From assembly GCA_017408485.1 (NCBI GenBank), contig JAFQUM010000014.1, forward strand, positions 153,661 through 217,660: DNA of 64,000 bases. Direction: 5' to 3'. Within the stretch, counting starts at the first letter, position 1; each line of letters begins with the position of its first letter. The notes beneath the pieces were generated by a model. The model worked only from the letters and a program-made list of their open reading frames with translations, was not told the origin of the DNA and ran no database searches. Of the stretch, positions 9,101 through 17,383 are shown one piece after another. The position numbers and the translations under genes are program-made. The stretch is from Clostridia bacterium (GTDB lineage: Bacteria; Bacillota; Clostridia; Oscillospirales; Butyricicoccaceae).

Positions 9101-10517
9101 TATTCTGCGCACCCCTCAGGGACTGCGTAGAAAAATACTGTTCATCTATGCATTGATGTTAGGAATAGTATTGGTCATCGTTAATATCTACCCTGTGCGG
9201 ATAATGGAAAGGCAGATAGTGGACACCGCCCGCGACAATATGCTTTCCGATGTTACCGCGCTTTCTTCCATACTGCGTCAAAGCTCTGAACTCAGTCCCG
9301 ACACCATCAGCAGTGCTATTGGTGTGCTTCGTCTGGATGAACAAAACCGACGGATAATAGTTACCGATCCCAGCGGACTTGTGCTCTATGACAGCTCATC
9401 AAAGAACTCGGTGAAGGGCAAGGTGGTCGTTTATGCCGAGATAATTACCGCCTTAGGCGGCGAGGATGTCTTTTATTGCATCCACGAGGAGGGCGCCTTT
9501 GATGAATGGGCAGCGGCTCCCATAATGCGCGGAAATCTTATTGAGGGAGCGGTGTATTTTTATCAGCAGGATGTTGAAAGTGCCAAGCTTTTAGGCTCTG
9601 TCGAAAGTAATATCCGCCTTGTCTCTTTTGCCGCTTTGGGACTGTCCATCGTGGCGATGCTCATATTTAACCGCAGTCTGGGAAAGAGGTTTTCCGCACT
9701 TTTGGTGGGGGTCAGAGAGGCGGGCTCGGGTAATTTTAATTATCGCATAAAGATGAAAGGCTCCGATGAACTGACACAGATAGCGGGAGAGTTCAATGAA
9801 CTGAGCCATCGCATTCAGCGCAGCGAGACGGCACGAAGACAGTTCGTTGCCGATGCATCCCACGAGCTTAAAACGCCACTCGCGTCCATTAAGTTACTTT
9901 CTGACTCGATTTCGCAGAATAAGAATATCAGCAGGGATACTGTGGATGAGTTTTTAGGTGATATCGGTAACGAGATAGACCGACTTATACGAATAAGTGA
10001 GGAGCTTATTGCCATAAACAAGGCTGATTTTACCGCTGAAGAAAACTATGTCTGCAATATGGCGGATACCGTTGAAAGAGCGGCAGATCGTTTGAAAATA
10101 AAGGCGGAGACTGCTCAGGTAGATCTGCAGGTGTCCTGTGAGGGCGATTGTGCAGTATTTGCCACCGATGACGGCATTTATCATATCGTATTTAATCTTA
10201 TTGAAAATGCCATCAAGTACAACCGCAAAGAGGGTAGAGTTACCGTTACTCTTAAGCGTGTGGAGGACAATGTGGTGTTCACCGTTGAAGACACGGGAAT
10301 AGGCATCCCCTTGCACGAGCAGAAGAGGGTCTTTGAGCGTTTCTTCCGCGTTGATAAGAACCGTTCACGTGCAACCGGCGGCACAGGTCTCGGTCTTTCC
10401 ATCGTAAAGGAATGGACCGATAAATTAGGCGGAGAGATCACACTTAAAAGTACTTATGGCGAGGGCTCGGTATTCAAGGTGGTCCTGCCTGCTTATACGG
10501 GGGAGGCGGGAGTATGA
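9075..10517 (+). CDS. Sensor histidine kinase
   Basis: 480 residues from TTG at 9075, preceded by GTGGGGAG and inside the end of the regulator gene. Membrane helices at about 20-40 and 180-198 flank an extracytoplasmic sensor region of about 140 residues. Then come HAMP, HisKA (SHELKTPLASIK, phosphorylated His263) and HATPase_c with N box (NLIENAIKYN), G1 (EDTGIGIP), F box (FERFFRVDK) and G2 (GGTGLGLSIV). The architecture is that of PhoR/WalK-like kinases. It overlaps the following GerMN lipoprotein by four bases, so all three proteins are made together. Confidence 0.93.
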   Translation: MAIISKQTDILRTPQGLRRKILFIYALMLGIVLVIVNIYPVRIMERQIVDTARDNMLSDVTALSSILRQSSELSPDTISSAIGVLRLDEQNRRIIVTDPSGLVLYDSSSKNSVKGKVVVYAEIITALGGEDVFYCIHEEGAFDEWAAAPIMRGNLIEGAVYFYQQDVESAKLLGSVESNIRLVSFAALGLSIVAMLIFNRSLGKRFSALLVGVREAGSGNFNYRIKMKGSDELTQIAGEFNELSHRIQRSETARRQFVADASHELKTPLASIKLLSDSISQNKNISRDTVDEFLGDIGNEIDRLIRISEELIAINKADFTAEENYVCNMADTVERAADRLKIKAETAQVDLQVSCEGDCAVFATDDGIYHIVFNLIENAIKYNRKEGRVTVTLKRVEDNVVFTVEDTGIGIPLHEQKRVFERFFRVDKNRSRATGGTGLGLSIVKEWTDKLGGEITLKSTYGEGSVFKVVLPAYTGEAGV

Positions 10518-11020
10518 AAAAGCTTTTATGTTTGATCCTTGTGTTGCTTTCTGCACTTTGTTTGTTTTCCTCTTGCAAGGATAACGATCACAAATTGGAT
10601 ATTACTAAAACGGGTACAAAAATATATATTCTCCGCAAGGATGATGACGGAAGAATGTATTTCGACTATGAGTATGTAATTCTCAAGAGCGAAAGCAGGG
10701 AAGACCGCGCAAGAGAGATGCTGGAGATGCTTAAAAATCCCGGTATGGATGGCGCATACATCACCGTACCCGAGTACATCAATTTTGAGAACATAACCGT
10801 AAAGGGAAGCACATTGATCATCGATCTTTCTGAGAATTATAAGTACCTAAAGCCCAAGGAAAAGACCATTGCAACTGTTTCAATATGTAAAACACTTTTG
10901 TCAGATGGTGAGACAAGATATATATCCATCAAGTGTCAGGGCGAGCCACAAGCCCCGCTCTATGAGGGGTATGTCAATAATCACACCGTTTTGCTTGATG
11001 ACCGACTCTATATGGAATAA
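10514..11020 (+). CDS. GerMN-domain lipoprotein linked to the two-component system
   Basis: 168 residues. The signal peptide ends at a lipobox (FSSC, Cys near 21). The mature part is a single GerMN domain: SREDRAREMLEML, VKGSTLIIDLSENY and a C-terminal strand. The family includes spore germination GerM and the GerMN part of actinobacterial LpqB. The four-base overlap with the kinase gene points to a role as an extracytoplasmic partner of the kinase rather than a germination protein. That is inference from context. It ends the operon at a strong hairpin. Confidence 0.85.
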   Translation: MKKLLCLILVLLSALCLFSSCKDNDHKLDITKTGTKIYILRKDDDGRMYFDYEYVILKSESREDRAREMLEMLKNPGMDGAYITVPEYINFENITVKGSTLIIDLSENYKYLKPKEKTIATVSICKTLLSDGETRYISIKCQGEPQAPLYEGYVNNHTVLLDDRLYME

Positions 11021-11023
11021 AAA

Positions 11024-11056
11024 ACGCAGATCCGAGAGAGGATCTGCGTTCCTTTT
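11024..11056. terminator. Bidirectional terminator between GerMN and btuD genes
   Basis: A 10-bp perfect stem (ACGCAGATCC with GGATCTGCGT) and loop GAGAGA. T-rich tails lie on both strands (TTCCTTTTATTT on plus, TTTTTATT on minus). It sits between convergent operons. Confidence 0.88.
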
Positions 11057-11066
11057 ATTTATAGCT

Positions 11067-11825
11067 TTATTTCCATTGATCCAGCAATGAGGTGAGAAAA
11101 CCTCTGACATCCATTCCGTAAACGGCATTGAGATTTTCATCACAGAATACTTCACAAGGAGCGCCTTCGGCAACCGCCTTACCCTGCGAGAGAAGCAACG
11201 CTTTGTCGCCGTAAGCCCGCGCAAGACTCAGATCGTGCACCACCGAAATTACCGAGCGACCCGTGCCCTTTACCCATTGCCTTACCAAGTCAAGTACACC
11301 CTTTTGATAAACTAAATCGAGATGATTGGTAGGCTCGTCGAGGATGAGTATTTCGGGGTCTTGGGCAAATAGCTGAGCCAAAAATACACGCTGAAGCTCA
11401 CCGCCTGAAAGGGTAAGCACGCTCCGCTCCGCAAGCTGGGTGAGACCGGTGTATTCAAGCGCCTTTTCTATAAGGCTTTCGTCATCGCTATCTGCCTTTG
11501 AGAAGGGGGAGCTGCGATAGGCGTATCTGCCGAGCCTTACTATCTCGCTGACAGTAAAGGAGTATCCCAAGTGATTGCTCTGCTCAAGCATACCAAGCTT
11601 TCGCGCAAGCTGAGCGGGCTTCAGAGAAGCAATGTCCACTCCGTCATAGATCACCTTGCCACTGTAGGGGACACCCTGTGCAAGGGCGCGGGCAAGGGTG
11701 CTTTTTCCTGCTCCGTTAGGACCTGCAACCATCAGCCAACTGCCTTTGGGTAGGATAAAGCTGACATTGTCAAGGACTGTGTTTCCGTCATAACGGACGG
11801 TGATATTTTCCGCTTTCAGCATCAC
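11067..11825 (-). CDS. btuD: Corrinoid/iron-siderophore ABC transporter ATP-binding protein
   Basis: 252 residues. The cytoplasmic ATPase of a type II importer. Walker A GPNGAGKST near residue 37, the signature LSGGELQRV, and Walker B ILILDEPTNHLD with the catalytic Glu are all present. The FecE/BtuD/HmuV family does not by itself separate iron chelates from corrinoids. The cobalamin riboswitch upstream of the operon favours B12 or another corrinoid. The start overlaps the permease stop by four bases, giving the order binding protein, permease, ATPase. Confidence 0.88.
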   Translation of the reverse strand: MMLKAENITVRYDGNTVLDNVSFILPKGSWLMVAGPNGAGKSTLARALAQGVPYSGKVIYDGVDIASLKPAQLARKLGMLEQSNHLGYSFTVSEIVRLGRYAYRSSPFSKADSDDESLIEKALEYTGLTQLAERSVLTLSGGELQRVFLAQLFAQDPEILILDEPTNHLDLVYQKGVLDLVRQWVKGTGRSVISVVHDLSLARAYGDKALLLSQGKAVAEGAPCEVFCDENLNAVYGMDVRGFLTSLLDQWK

Positions 11826-12859
11826 TTTGCCCCCTTTCTTGCAAAAATGAAGATGAAGACAACAGTGCCGATAATGGATGTAACGACACCTACCGGCAAT
11901 TCAAGGGGACGAAGAAGTGTTCGGCTGACCAGATCGGCAAAAAGCAGAAAGGTTGCGCCAAAAAACACAACGGCGGGCAATAGCTTTTTATGGTTGGGAC
12001 CGAAGAGCTTTCTTGTCATATGGGGAATGATAAGTCCCACAAAGCCTATGGTTCCGCCTACTGACACACAAACACCGATAAGTGCAGAAACGGTAATAAG
12101 CACGATGAGCTTGACTCGTTTGACATTAACACCGATATGGCGGGCATTTTCCTCGCCGATTGCAAAGGCATTAAGCTCACGGCTGCAGCAGAAAAGCACC
12201 GCCGCGCAAATGATAAAGGCGAAGAGGATGGTCAGTACATTTACATAGTTGGTATTGGCAAGTGAGCCCATCGTCCAAAAGGTTATGGTTTTGACCTTCT
12301 CCTGAGAAAAAACAGTTATCAGGCTGATTATACTTGTGGCAAACATAGAGAACACAACGCCCATAAGTATTATGGTGTTTGTGGACATATTTCGGTCTAT
12401 GCGGTAGGACAAAAGCAAGATAAGTCCCAAGGATAAAAAGGCAAAAAGTATGGCGGTCACCATAGTGCCAACTCCCGCAAGCCCGGGAAGTGTTATGCCG
12501 CAAGCAATGGCGACAACTGCGCCCAAAGAAGCACCGCTTGAAACACCGAGGGTGGAGCCGTCGGCAAGGGGATTGCGGAGCAGACCCTGCATAGCCGCAC
12601 CGCAAAGTGACAGCGATGCACCCGTCAAGGCAACACAAAGAACGCGGGGAAGACGGGAAAATAAGATGATTGCGTGACTTCCGCCGCGGGGCAGCTCCTT
12701 GCCGCTTATAAGGCTGATAATGCCGTCGAGCAGTGCCCTTGCAGTGTCGCCTATGGGCAGATTTACGCTTCCAATGCACACGCAAATAAGCACCGATGCC
12801 ATCAGCACAGCGGTCATTATCAGATATGTGACGGGGGACAAAGCTTCTCTTTTTTTCAT
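11822..12859 (-). CDS. btuC: FecCD/BtuC-family permease
   Basis: 345 residues, about ten membrane helices. It is the channel subunit of a corrinoid or siderophore importer. Family segments seen are FSRLPRVLCVALTGASLSLCG, GLLRNPLADGSTLGVSSGA and GFVGLIIPHMTRKLFGPNH, the last being the ATPase-coupling loop. Its ATG follows the binding-protein stop with no gap (TAAATG) and its stop overlaps btuD, so the three are translated together. Riboswitch context favours cobalamin. Confidence 0.88.
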   Translation of the reverse strand: MKKREALSPVTYLIMTAVLMASVLICVCIGSVNLPIGDTARALLDGIISLISGKELPRGGSHAIILFSRLPRVLCVALTGASLSLCGAAMQGLLRNPLADGSTLGVSSGASLGAVVAIACGITLPGLAGVGTMVTAILFAFLSLGLILLLSYRIDRNMSTNTIILMGVVFSMFATSIISLITVFSQEKVKTITFWTMGSLANTNYVNVLTILFAFIICAAVLFCCSRELNAFAIGEENARHIGVNVKRVKLIVLITVSALIGVCVSVGGTIGFVGLIIPHMTRKLFGPNHKKLLPAVVFFGATFLLFADLVSRTLLRPLELPVGVVTSIIGTVVFIFIFARKGAK

Positions 12860-13771
12860 TTATTCACCATAAATAAAGTTATAAAGTGACTGTGCGCCGT
12901 CTACAAGACGGACGGAGGGAATAGTAAGCTCGTCGGAGTTTGCGTTGAATACTCCGTTGTTGGCAACGGCGGAAATGCCGCCCCAGCCTGTTCTGCCCTT
13001 GACCTCCTCATCGGGAAGAGGACCTGTTCCGAAATACATTGCAGTGGTGATAATATAATCGGGATTGCGTGAAATGACCTGCTCTGCAGAGACCTCTGCC
13101 CAGCCATTGACATCGTCAAAGATGTTTTTGACACAAAGCATATCGGCTATTTCCTGCATAAAGGTGCCCTTTCCTGCAGTCCACAGACCCCATTCAAGGG
13201 GAGATGTTTCAAAATATATTGTCTTGTTTTGAGCTTTGGCAGCAGAATCGGTCTTTATCTTGTCAAAGGCGGCCCTCATATCGTTTGCTATTTCGGTTGC
13301 CTTGGCATCCTTGCCCGTCAGCTTGCCGATAAGCTCAATGGTGGTGTAGATATCGGCAATGGACTGAGCGTCGCTGACAAAAACCTCGATACCCGCGTTG
13401 CTTAATGCTTCCACTTGCTCCACAGTCTGTCCCATCTTGCTCATAATGATGACATCGGGGTCAAGGGCAATTATCTGCTCAATATTTGTTTCGTTGCCCG
13501 ACTGAACAGCGGGAACACCGCTTATCTCGGCGGGATAGTTGCAATATTCGCCGCGACCCACAAGGGTATCGCCTGCACCAATGGCATAGAGTATCTCGCA
13601 ATCGGCGGGCATAAGTGCAACGATACGCTCTGCGGGCTTATCGAGAGCTACCTCTCTGCCTGTCATATCGGTGAGCTTAAGTGAGCCGCTTTTTTCTTTC
13701 TCTGTTGTGCAGCCTGCAAAAAGCGTAAGGGCGAGAATGGTTGCTAAAATGATTGCCGTAATTCTTTTCAT
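12860..13771 (-). CDS. btuF: Corrinoid/siderophore-binding lipoprotein
   Basis: 303 residues from the ATG at 13771, which has AAGGAGCTT upstream. The open frame runs further upstream but through the riboswitch and terminator, so longer starts are rejected. Lipobox LFAGC at about Cys19. It has the two-lobed BtuF/FhuD fold: MTGREVALDKPAERIVALMPAD, then DTLVGRGEYCNYPAEISGVPAV and LDPDVIIMSKMG. It captures the ligand outside the membrane and docks on the BtuC-like permease. First gene of the riboswitch-controlled operon. Confidence 0.88.
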   Translation of the reverse strand: MKRITAIILATILALTLFAGCTTEKEKSGSLKLTDMTGREVALDKPAERIVALMPADCEILYAIGAGDTLVGRGEYCNYPAEISGVPAVQSGNETNIEQIIALDPDVIIMSKMGQTVEQVEALSNAGIEVFVSDAQSIADIYTTIELIGKLTGKDAKATEIANDMRAAFDKIKTDSAAKAQNKTIYFETSPLEWGLWTAGKGTFMQEIADMLCVKNIFDDVNGWAEVSAEQVISRNPDYIITTAMYFGTGPLPDEEVKGRTGWGGISAVANNGVFNANSDELTIPSVRLVDGAQSLYNFIYGE

Positions 13772-13792
13772 TGGAAAAGCTCCTTTCAAAAT

Positions 13793-13817
13793 AAAAAAAC
13801 TCTCGCATGAGCGAGAG
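13793..13817 (-). terminator. Riboswitch-coupled terminator in the btu leader
   Basis: On the minus strand: stem CTCTCGC with GCGAGAG, loop TCAT, then seven T residues. It lies between the cobalamin aptamer and btuF, 22 bases before the start codon. This is the expected position of an attenuator that forms when ligand is bound. Confidence 0.88.
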
Positions 13818-13919
13818 CGGGCTGAAAGGTCGTCATATAGATATGTATAGAGCTGCGCATTGCCTGTACATATTTTTATTGATGACCGCAAGTCCCTCTC
13901 CCGGACTGCAATGATCTGC

Positions 13920-14102
13920 ATAGACACGCGGCAGGTCTGCTGACTTATGATATATGTATGGCTAGCACATACAGTGAAAAGACGCCTTCTCAAGCCGGAG
14001 CTCAATGGCATTTGCCTTTTCTTCGTCAAATACAGCAGTGGGAGCTGTCACGGATTCACACCGTGTTCCCTGAGCCGAAATATTTCGGCAAACCGTATAT
14101 CC
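13920..14102 (-). ncRNA. Cobalamin riboswitch controlling btuFCD
   Basis: Read on the minus strand, the leader has CAGGGAACACGGTGTGAATC and CCGTGACAGCTCCCACTGCT. These match the conserved core (GGGAA, GGTGNGAATCC, ACNGNCCC.CNACTGT). Near the 3' end, AAGTCAGCAGACCTGCC is the B12-box arm. Order and length of about 180 bases fit the AdoCbl-type aptamer. It starts about seven bases after a consensus -10 and is followed by a terminator before btuF. Repression by bound cobalamin is the known family behaviour. Confidence 0.93.
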
Positions 14103-14108
14103 AAGGTG

Positions 14109-14137
14109 ATTTTACGACATTTTTTTAACTTTGTCAA
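14109..14137 (-). promoter_or_regulatory. Promoter of the cobalamin-riboswitch operon
   Basis: Minus strand: TTGACA (14137-14132), a 17-base spacer, TAAAAT (14114-14109). This puts transcription start near 14102, exactly at the 5' end of the aptamer. Confidence 0.85.
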
Positions 14138-14140
14138 TAG

Positions 14141-14170
14141 AAAGGACGGGCACAGATCTGCCCGCCCTTA
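14141..14170 (-). terminator. Probable terminator of the peptide-binding protein gene
   Basis: Stem AAGGGCGGGCA with TGCCCGTCCTT containing one mismatch, right after the stop codon. The tail (CTATT) is only moderately T-rich, so some readthrough into the btu promoter region is possible. Confidence 0.55.
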
Positions 14171-14173
14171 AAA

Positions 14174-15895
14174 TTATTTTGCTATAATTGCATACTCATA
14201 GCCAAAGCCAAAATTGTTAATGTATCCGTCACCGGGAAGATCTATCCTCTGCGAGAAAAGCGCCTTGCTGGGTAATTCATAGAGGGGAACGACTACCATA
14301 TCATCGAGCAATATTTTTTCCAACTGCTGACATAGGGAGACTATCTCTTTATAGTCCTCCGACGCGGTAGCCTGTTCATATATAGCATCAAATTGCGGAT
14401 TGCTGTAGCAAAATCTCGGTGGAGAATAGAAGCTTGTGTAATATTGGAATGTATAGTGGGGTGAATCATTCAGCGAAGTTATAGACCCTATATTCGCATC
14501 AAATGCGGTGGGGTTTTCGGGATTCCAACGGCGCAGAGAGAATTGCTGTGAGGAAGGAACTTGACGGAGAGTGATGTTCAGCTTTCCACCGAATACTTCT
14601 TCATACTGACTGTCCAATATCTCGGTTGCAGGCTTTGAATGTGTGCTTGTTTCGCTGTAGTATATTTCCATTGTGGCATTTGTCAGCTTGCACTGCTCAA
14701 ATGCCTTTGAAAGATACTCATTTGCTAAGACGGGGTCATATACCTTGTAGCCGTCGTCGATATAATCCTTTGAGCCTTCCATTTCTACAAATGCCGTACC
14801 CGTATCGGGATTGCCCACCACTGCCTTCTTGGCAATTCTCGTGGTGGGTATCGCTCCTATGGTCTCAGCCAAAGAAACGCGGTCTGCACCGTAGTATAAC
14901 GCTTTTCTGAAATCAAGATTGCCCAAAAGTCCGTTCTGGTTGGGGTTACCGAGATTTACAAACATATATTGCAGAGAATTGCCCCAATATTCATAGGTGC
15001 GTGGGTCATCCTCAAACATTTCCCATTCGGCATAGGTGATGGACAGATAATCCAGCTTTCCGCTGAGAAAAAGCTCGGTGGCGGTTGCCGAGTTGGATAT
15101 TACCGAAACATTTATTCCCTCTATAGAATAGCGGTCTGCATATATATAATCAGGATTGGTAGTAAAAGTATATTTTGCATCGGGCTCCCAATCGGTCAGG
15201 AAAAAGGGTCCCGCACTCATAAAGCTTTCAAGCGAAGTGCCATAAGCCGATGTGCCGTTTTCGTTGCGGTATTGCTCATAAAGTGGCTTGTAGACCAACA
15301 TAGTATAGGGTGTTTCAAAGGTTCGCATTATCAGCTCGCTTGATACCTTTTTTTCGGTCACAAGCTGAATGGTATACTCGTCGATCTTTTTAAAGCCAAC
15401 ATCCTCCCAGGTGCATTTGCCCAAAAAGTATTCCTTGGCGTTCTTTATGGGAGCATAAGCGCCCGATGACAAAATAGATGCCTGACTGTTTGCCGCTTTG
15501 GGATCAAGAAGCTGCATCATACTGTAGATAAAATCGTCGGCGGTGATTTCCTCGCCGTTTTGCCAAAGGTAACCGCGGCGGAGGGAGATATTCCAAACAG
15601 TGCCGCTCTCGTCTTCGGCAACGGGAGCGGATGCGGCAAGATTGCCCGTGTAAAAATAACCATCATTGCCGTCACTGAGAAGCTGAGTATAAAGACGGGC
15701 GGTGCAACGTTTGGTCATATTGTATGGGATAGTATCCGCCGTATTGTACATACAGAATGTACCAACGGGCGCAGAAATGTAATCCTCAAACCATCCGTAG
15801 AGAAGATCGGAATTGTTTCTGTTTTCGTTGGGAGATAAAATGCCGCAGCCTGCCGCGAAGATCAGGGCAAGGCATAGACAGATAAGCTTTTTCAC
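14174..15895 (-). CDS. Family 5 (DppA/OppA-type) solute-binding lipoprotein
   Basis: 573 residues. Signal peptide with lipobox FAAGC near Cys17. The SBP_bac_5 fold is seen in WNISLRRGYLWQNGEEITADDFIYS near residue 105, in LDFRKALYYGADR, and in the closing hinge. It binds peptides or other short ligands outside the membrane for an ABC importer. No permease or ATPase genes flank it, so it either serves a transporter encoded elsewhere or has a separate binding role. ATG start with AGGAGGTC upstream. Confidence 0.88.
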   Translation of the reverse strand: MKKLICLCLALIFAAGCGILSPNENRNNSDLLYGWFEDYISAPVGTFCMYNTADTIPYNMTKRCTARLYTQLLSDGNDGYFYTGNLAASAPVAEDESGTVWNISLRRGYLWQNGEEITADDFIYSMMQLLDPKAANSQASILSSGAYAPIKNAKEYFLGKCTWEDVGFKKIDEYTIQLVTEKKVSSELIMRTFETPYTMLVYKPLYEQYRNENGTSAYGTSLESFMSAGPFFLTDWEPDAKYTFTTNPDYIYADRYSIEGINVSVISNSATATELFLSGKLDYLSITYAEWEMFEDDPRTYEYWGNSLQYMFVNLGNPNQNGLLGNLDFRKALYYGADRVSLAETIGAIPTTRIAKKAVVGNPDTGTAFVEMEGSKDYIDDGYKVYDPVLANEYLSKAFEQCKLTNATMEIYYSETSTHSKPATEILDSQYEEVFGGKLNITLRQVPSSQQFSLRRWNPENPTAFDANIGSITSLNDSPHYTFQYYTSFYSPPRFCYSNPQFDAIYEQATASEDYKEIVSLCQQLEKILLDDMVVVPLYELPSKALFSQRIDLPGDGYINNFGFGYEYAIIAK

Positions 15896-16042
15896 AGCAG
15901 ACCTCCTAAAAGAATTATGGCTATCATTTTATCACTTTGAAGCCGCAAGGTCAACCATAAATAAAAGGGTGGATTTTTTTGAAAAGATATGATAATATAT
16001 AATATATATTATTTTGAAGCAAACAATCAGGAGAGATGAAGA

Positions 16043-16885
16043 ATGAATATTAAAATAACTTCCGACAGCACCTGTGATCTTTCAAAAGAGCTTGTAGAGC
16101 GCTATGGTGTTGAGGTTTTCCCTCTGTATGTAGTAAAAGATGAAAAGCATTATAAGGATGGCATAGAAATATTCCCCGATGATATCTTTGCACATGTTTC
16201 CTCGGGCGGAAAAATGTGCACCACCTCGGCACTGAGCATCGGTGATTATACCGAGCGCTTCAAGGAGCTTTCTCCCAAGTATGACGCTGTTATCCATATC
16301 AATATCAGTTCGGGCTTTTCTTGCTGCTATCAGAATGCCTGCCTTGCAGCAGAAGAGTTTGACAATGTCTATGTTGTAGACTCCCGTAATCTTTCCACAG
16401 GTCACGGACACGTGGTAATTGAGGCTTGTCAGCTTGCCGCTCAGGGACTTTCCGCTGAGGAGATAGTGGAAAAGCTGAAGGTCTTTGTAGATAAGGTGGA
16501 TGCAAGCTTTATCCTCAACCGCCTTGATTATCTTGCAAAGGGCGGCAGATGCTCGGCAGTCTTGGCTTTCGGTGCAAATCTGCTTAAGCTGAAGCCTTGC
16601 ATCGAGGTTCAGAACGGCACAATGGATGCGGCAAAGAAGTATCGCGGACCTTATGACAAGTGTATGGTAAGCTATATTCAGGATCGCCTTGCCAACATAG
16701 ACGAGCTGCGTACCGATAGAATATTTATCACCCACAGCGGCATTTCTCAGGAGCTTATCGATCTTGCGCTTAAAACAGTTAAAGAATGCGGTAACTTTGA
16801 CGAGATATTTGTCACCCGCGCAGGCTGCACAGTTTCTTGCCACTGCGGTGAGAATACTATGGGTGTTCTGTATATCCATAAATAA
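16043..16885 (+). CDS. DegV-family fatty-acid-binding protein
   Basis: 280 residues, the family's normal length. The start IKITSDSTCDLSKEL is the DegV signature. The TTSALSIGDYTERF and SSGFSCCYQNA segments, and RLDYLAKGGRCS, line the lipid pocket. DegV proteins bind a single long-chain fatty acid; some act as FakB, presenting fatty acid to the FakA kinase. No fakA lies nearby, so kinase partnership is unproven. The AGGAGAGATGAAGA region supplies the ribosome binding site. Monocistronic with its own terminator. Confidence 0.92.
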   Translation: MNIKITSDSTCDLSKELVERYGVEVFPLYVVKDEKHYKDGIEIFPDDIFAHVSSGGKMCTTSALSIGDYTERFKELSPKYDAVIHINISSGFSCCYQNACLAAEEFDNVYVVDSRNLSTGHGHVVIEACQLAAQGLSAEEIVEKLKVFVDKVDASFILNRLDYLAKGGRCSAVLAFGANLLKLKPCIEVQNGTMDAAKKYRGPYDKCMVSYIQDRLANIDELRTDRIFITHSGISQELIDLALKTVKECGNFDEIFVTRAGCTVSCHCGENTMGVLYIHK

Positions 16886-16896
16886 GAGTAAATTAA

Positions 16897-16926
16897 AGGT
16901 CTTGGAAAAATCCAAGACCTTTTTCC
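16897..16926 (+). terminator. Terminator of the degV-family gene
   Basis: A 10-bp perfect stem AGGTCTTGGA with TCCAAGACCT, loop AAAA, then TTTTT. Confidence 0.92.
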
Positions 16927-16934
16927 TGCTCAGA

Positions 16935-16968
16935 AAATAAAAAATCCCCACCACTCGGTTGGGATTTT
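16935..16968 (-). terminator. Terminator of rpsT
   Basis: Minus strand: stem AAAATCCC with GGGATTTT around an internal CAACCGAGTGG-type loop, followed by TTTTATTTTC. It lies 14 bases after the S20 stop. Confidence 0.8.
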
Positions 16969-16981
16969 GCAGTTAAATAAC

Positions 16982-17242
16982 TTACTTTGCAGATGCGAGC
17001 TTCTTTGTAAGCTGGCTCTTTTTTCTTGCACCGGCGTTCTTGTGGATTACACCGGCAGCAACAGTCTTATCGACGACGGAAACCGACTCACGATAAACTG
17101 CATCAAGATCGCCTTCACCGGCAGCAACAGCAGCATCAAACTTCTTGATCTGAGTTTTGAGTGCGGTCTTAGCAGCACGGTTGGCAGCGTTCTCCTGACG
17201 GGAAACCAGAACACGCTTCTTTGCAGACTTAATGTTGGGCAC
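16982..17242 (-). CDS. rpsT: 30S ribosomal protein S20
   Basis: 86 residues, full length. The basic N terminus (PNIKSAKKRVLVSRQENAAN) and the three-helix bundle are typical of S20, which binds 16S rRNA early in 30S assembly. It starts at GTG with TAAGGAGG eight bases upstream. A non-AUG start is common for rpsT and linked in other bacteria to autoregulation. Monocistronic, divergent from the spore protease gene. Confidence 0.97.
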   Translation of the reverse strand: MPNIKSAKKRVLVSRQENAANRAAKTALKTQIKKFDAAVAAGEGDLDAVYRESVSVVDKTVAAGVIHKNAGARKKSQLTKKLASAK

Positions 17243-17383
17243 AGATACGACCTCCTTATAGACTGACTTTTAGCATTACAATGTTACCATAACCGAAAGA
17301 AAAAAGCAAGGATTATTTTTGAATACTTTCACATTTATGCGAAAAAATAACAGAAAAGCTAAAAAACAGGGGTGAAAAGCTGT

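Noticed and set aside
12860..14029. A 389-residue version of the corrinoid-binding protein
   Set aside because: The extra 86 codons are the cobalamin riboswitch and terminator; the signal peptide begins at 13771.
16082..16954. 290-codon minus-strand frame opposite the DegV gene
   Set aside because: It crosses the degV terminator and is antisense to a clear family member.
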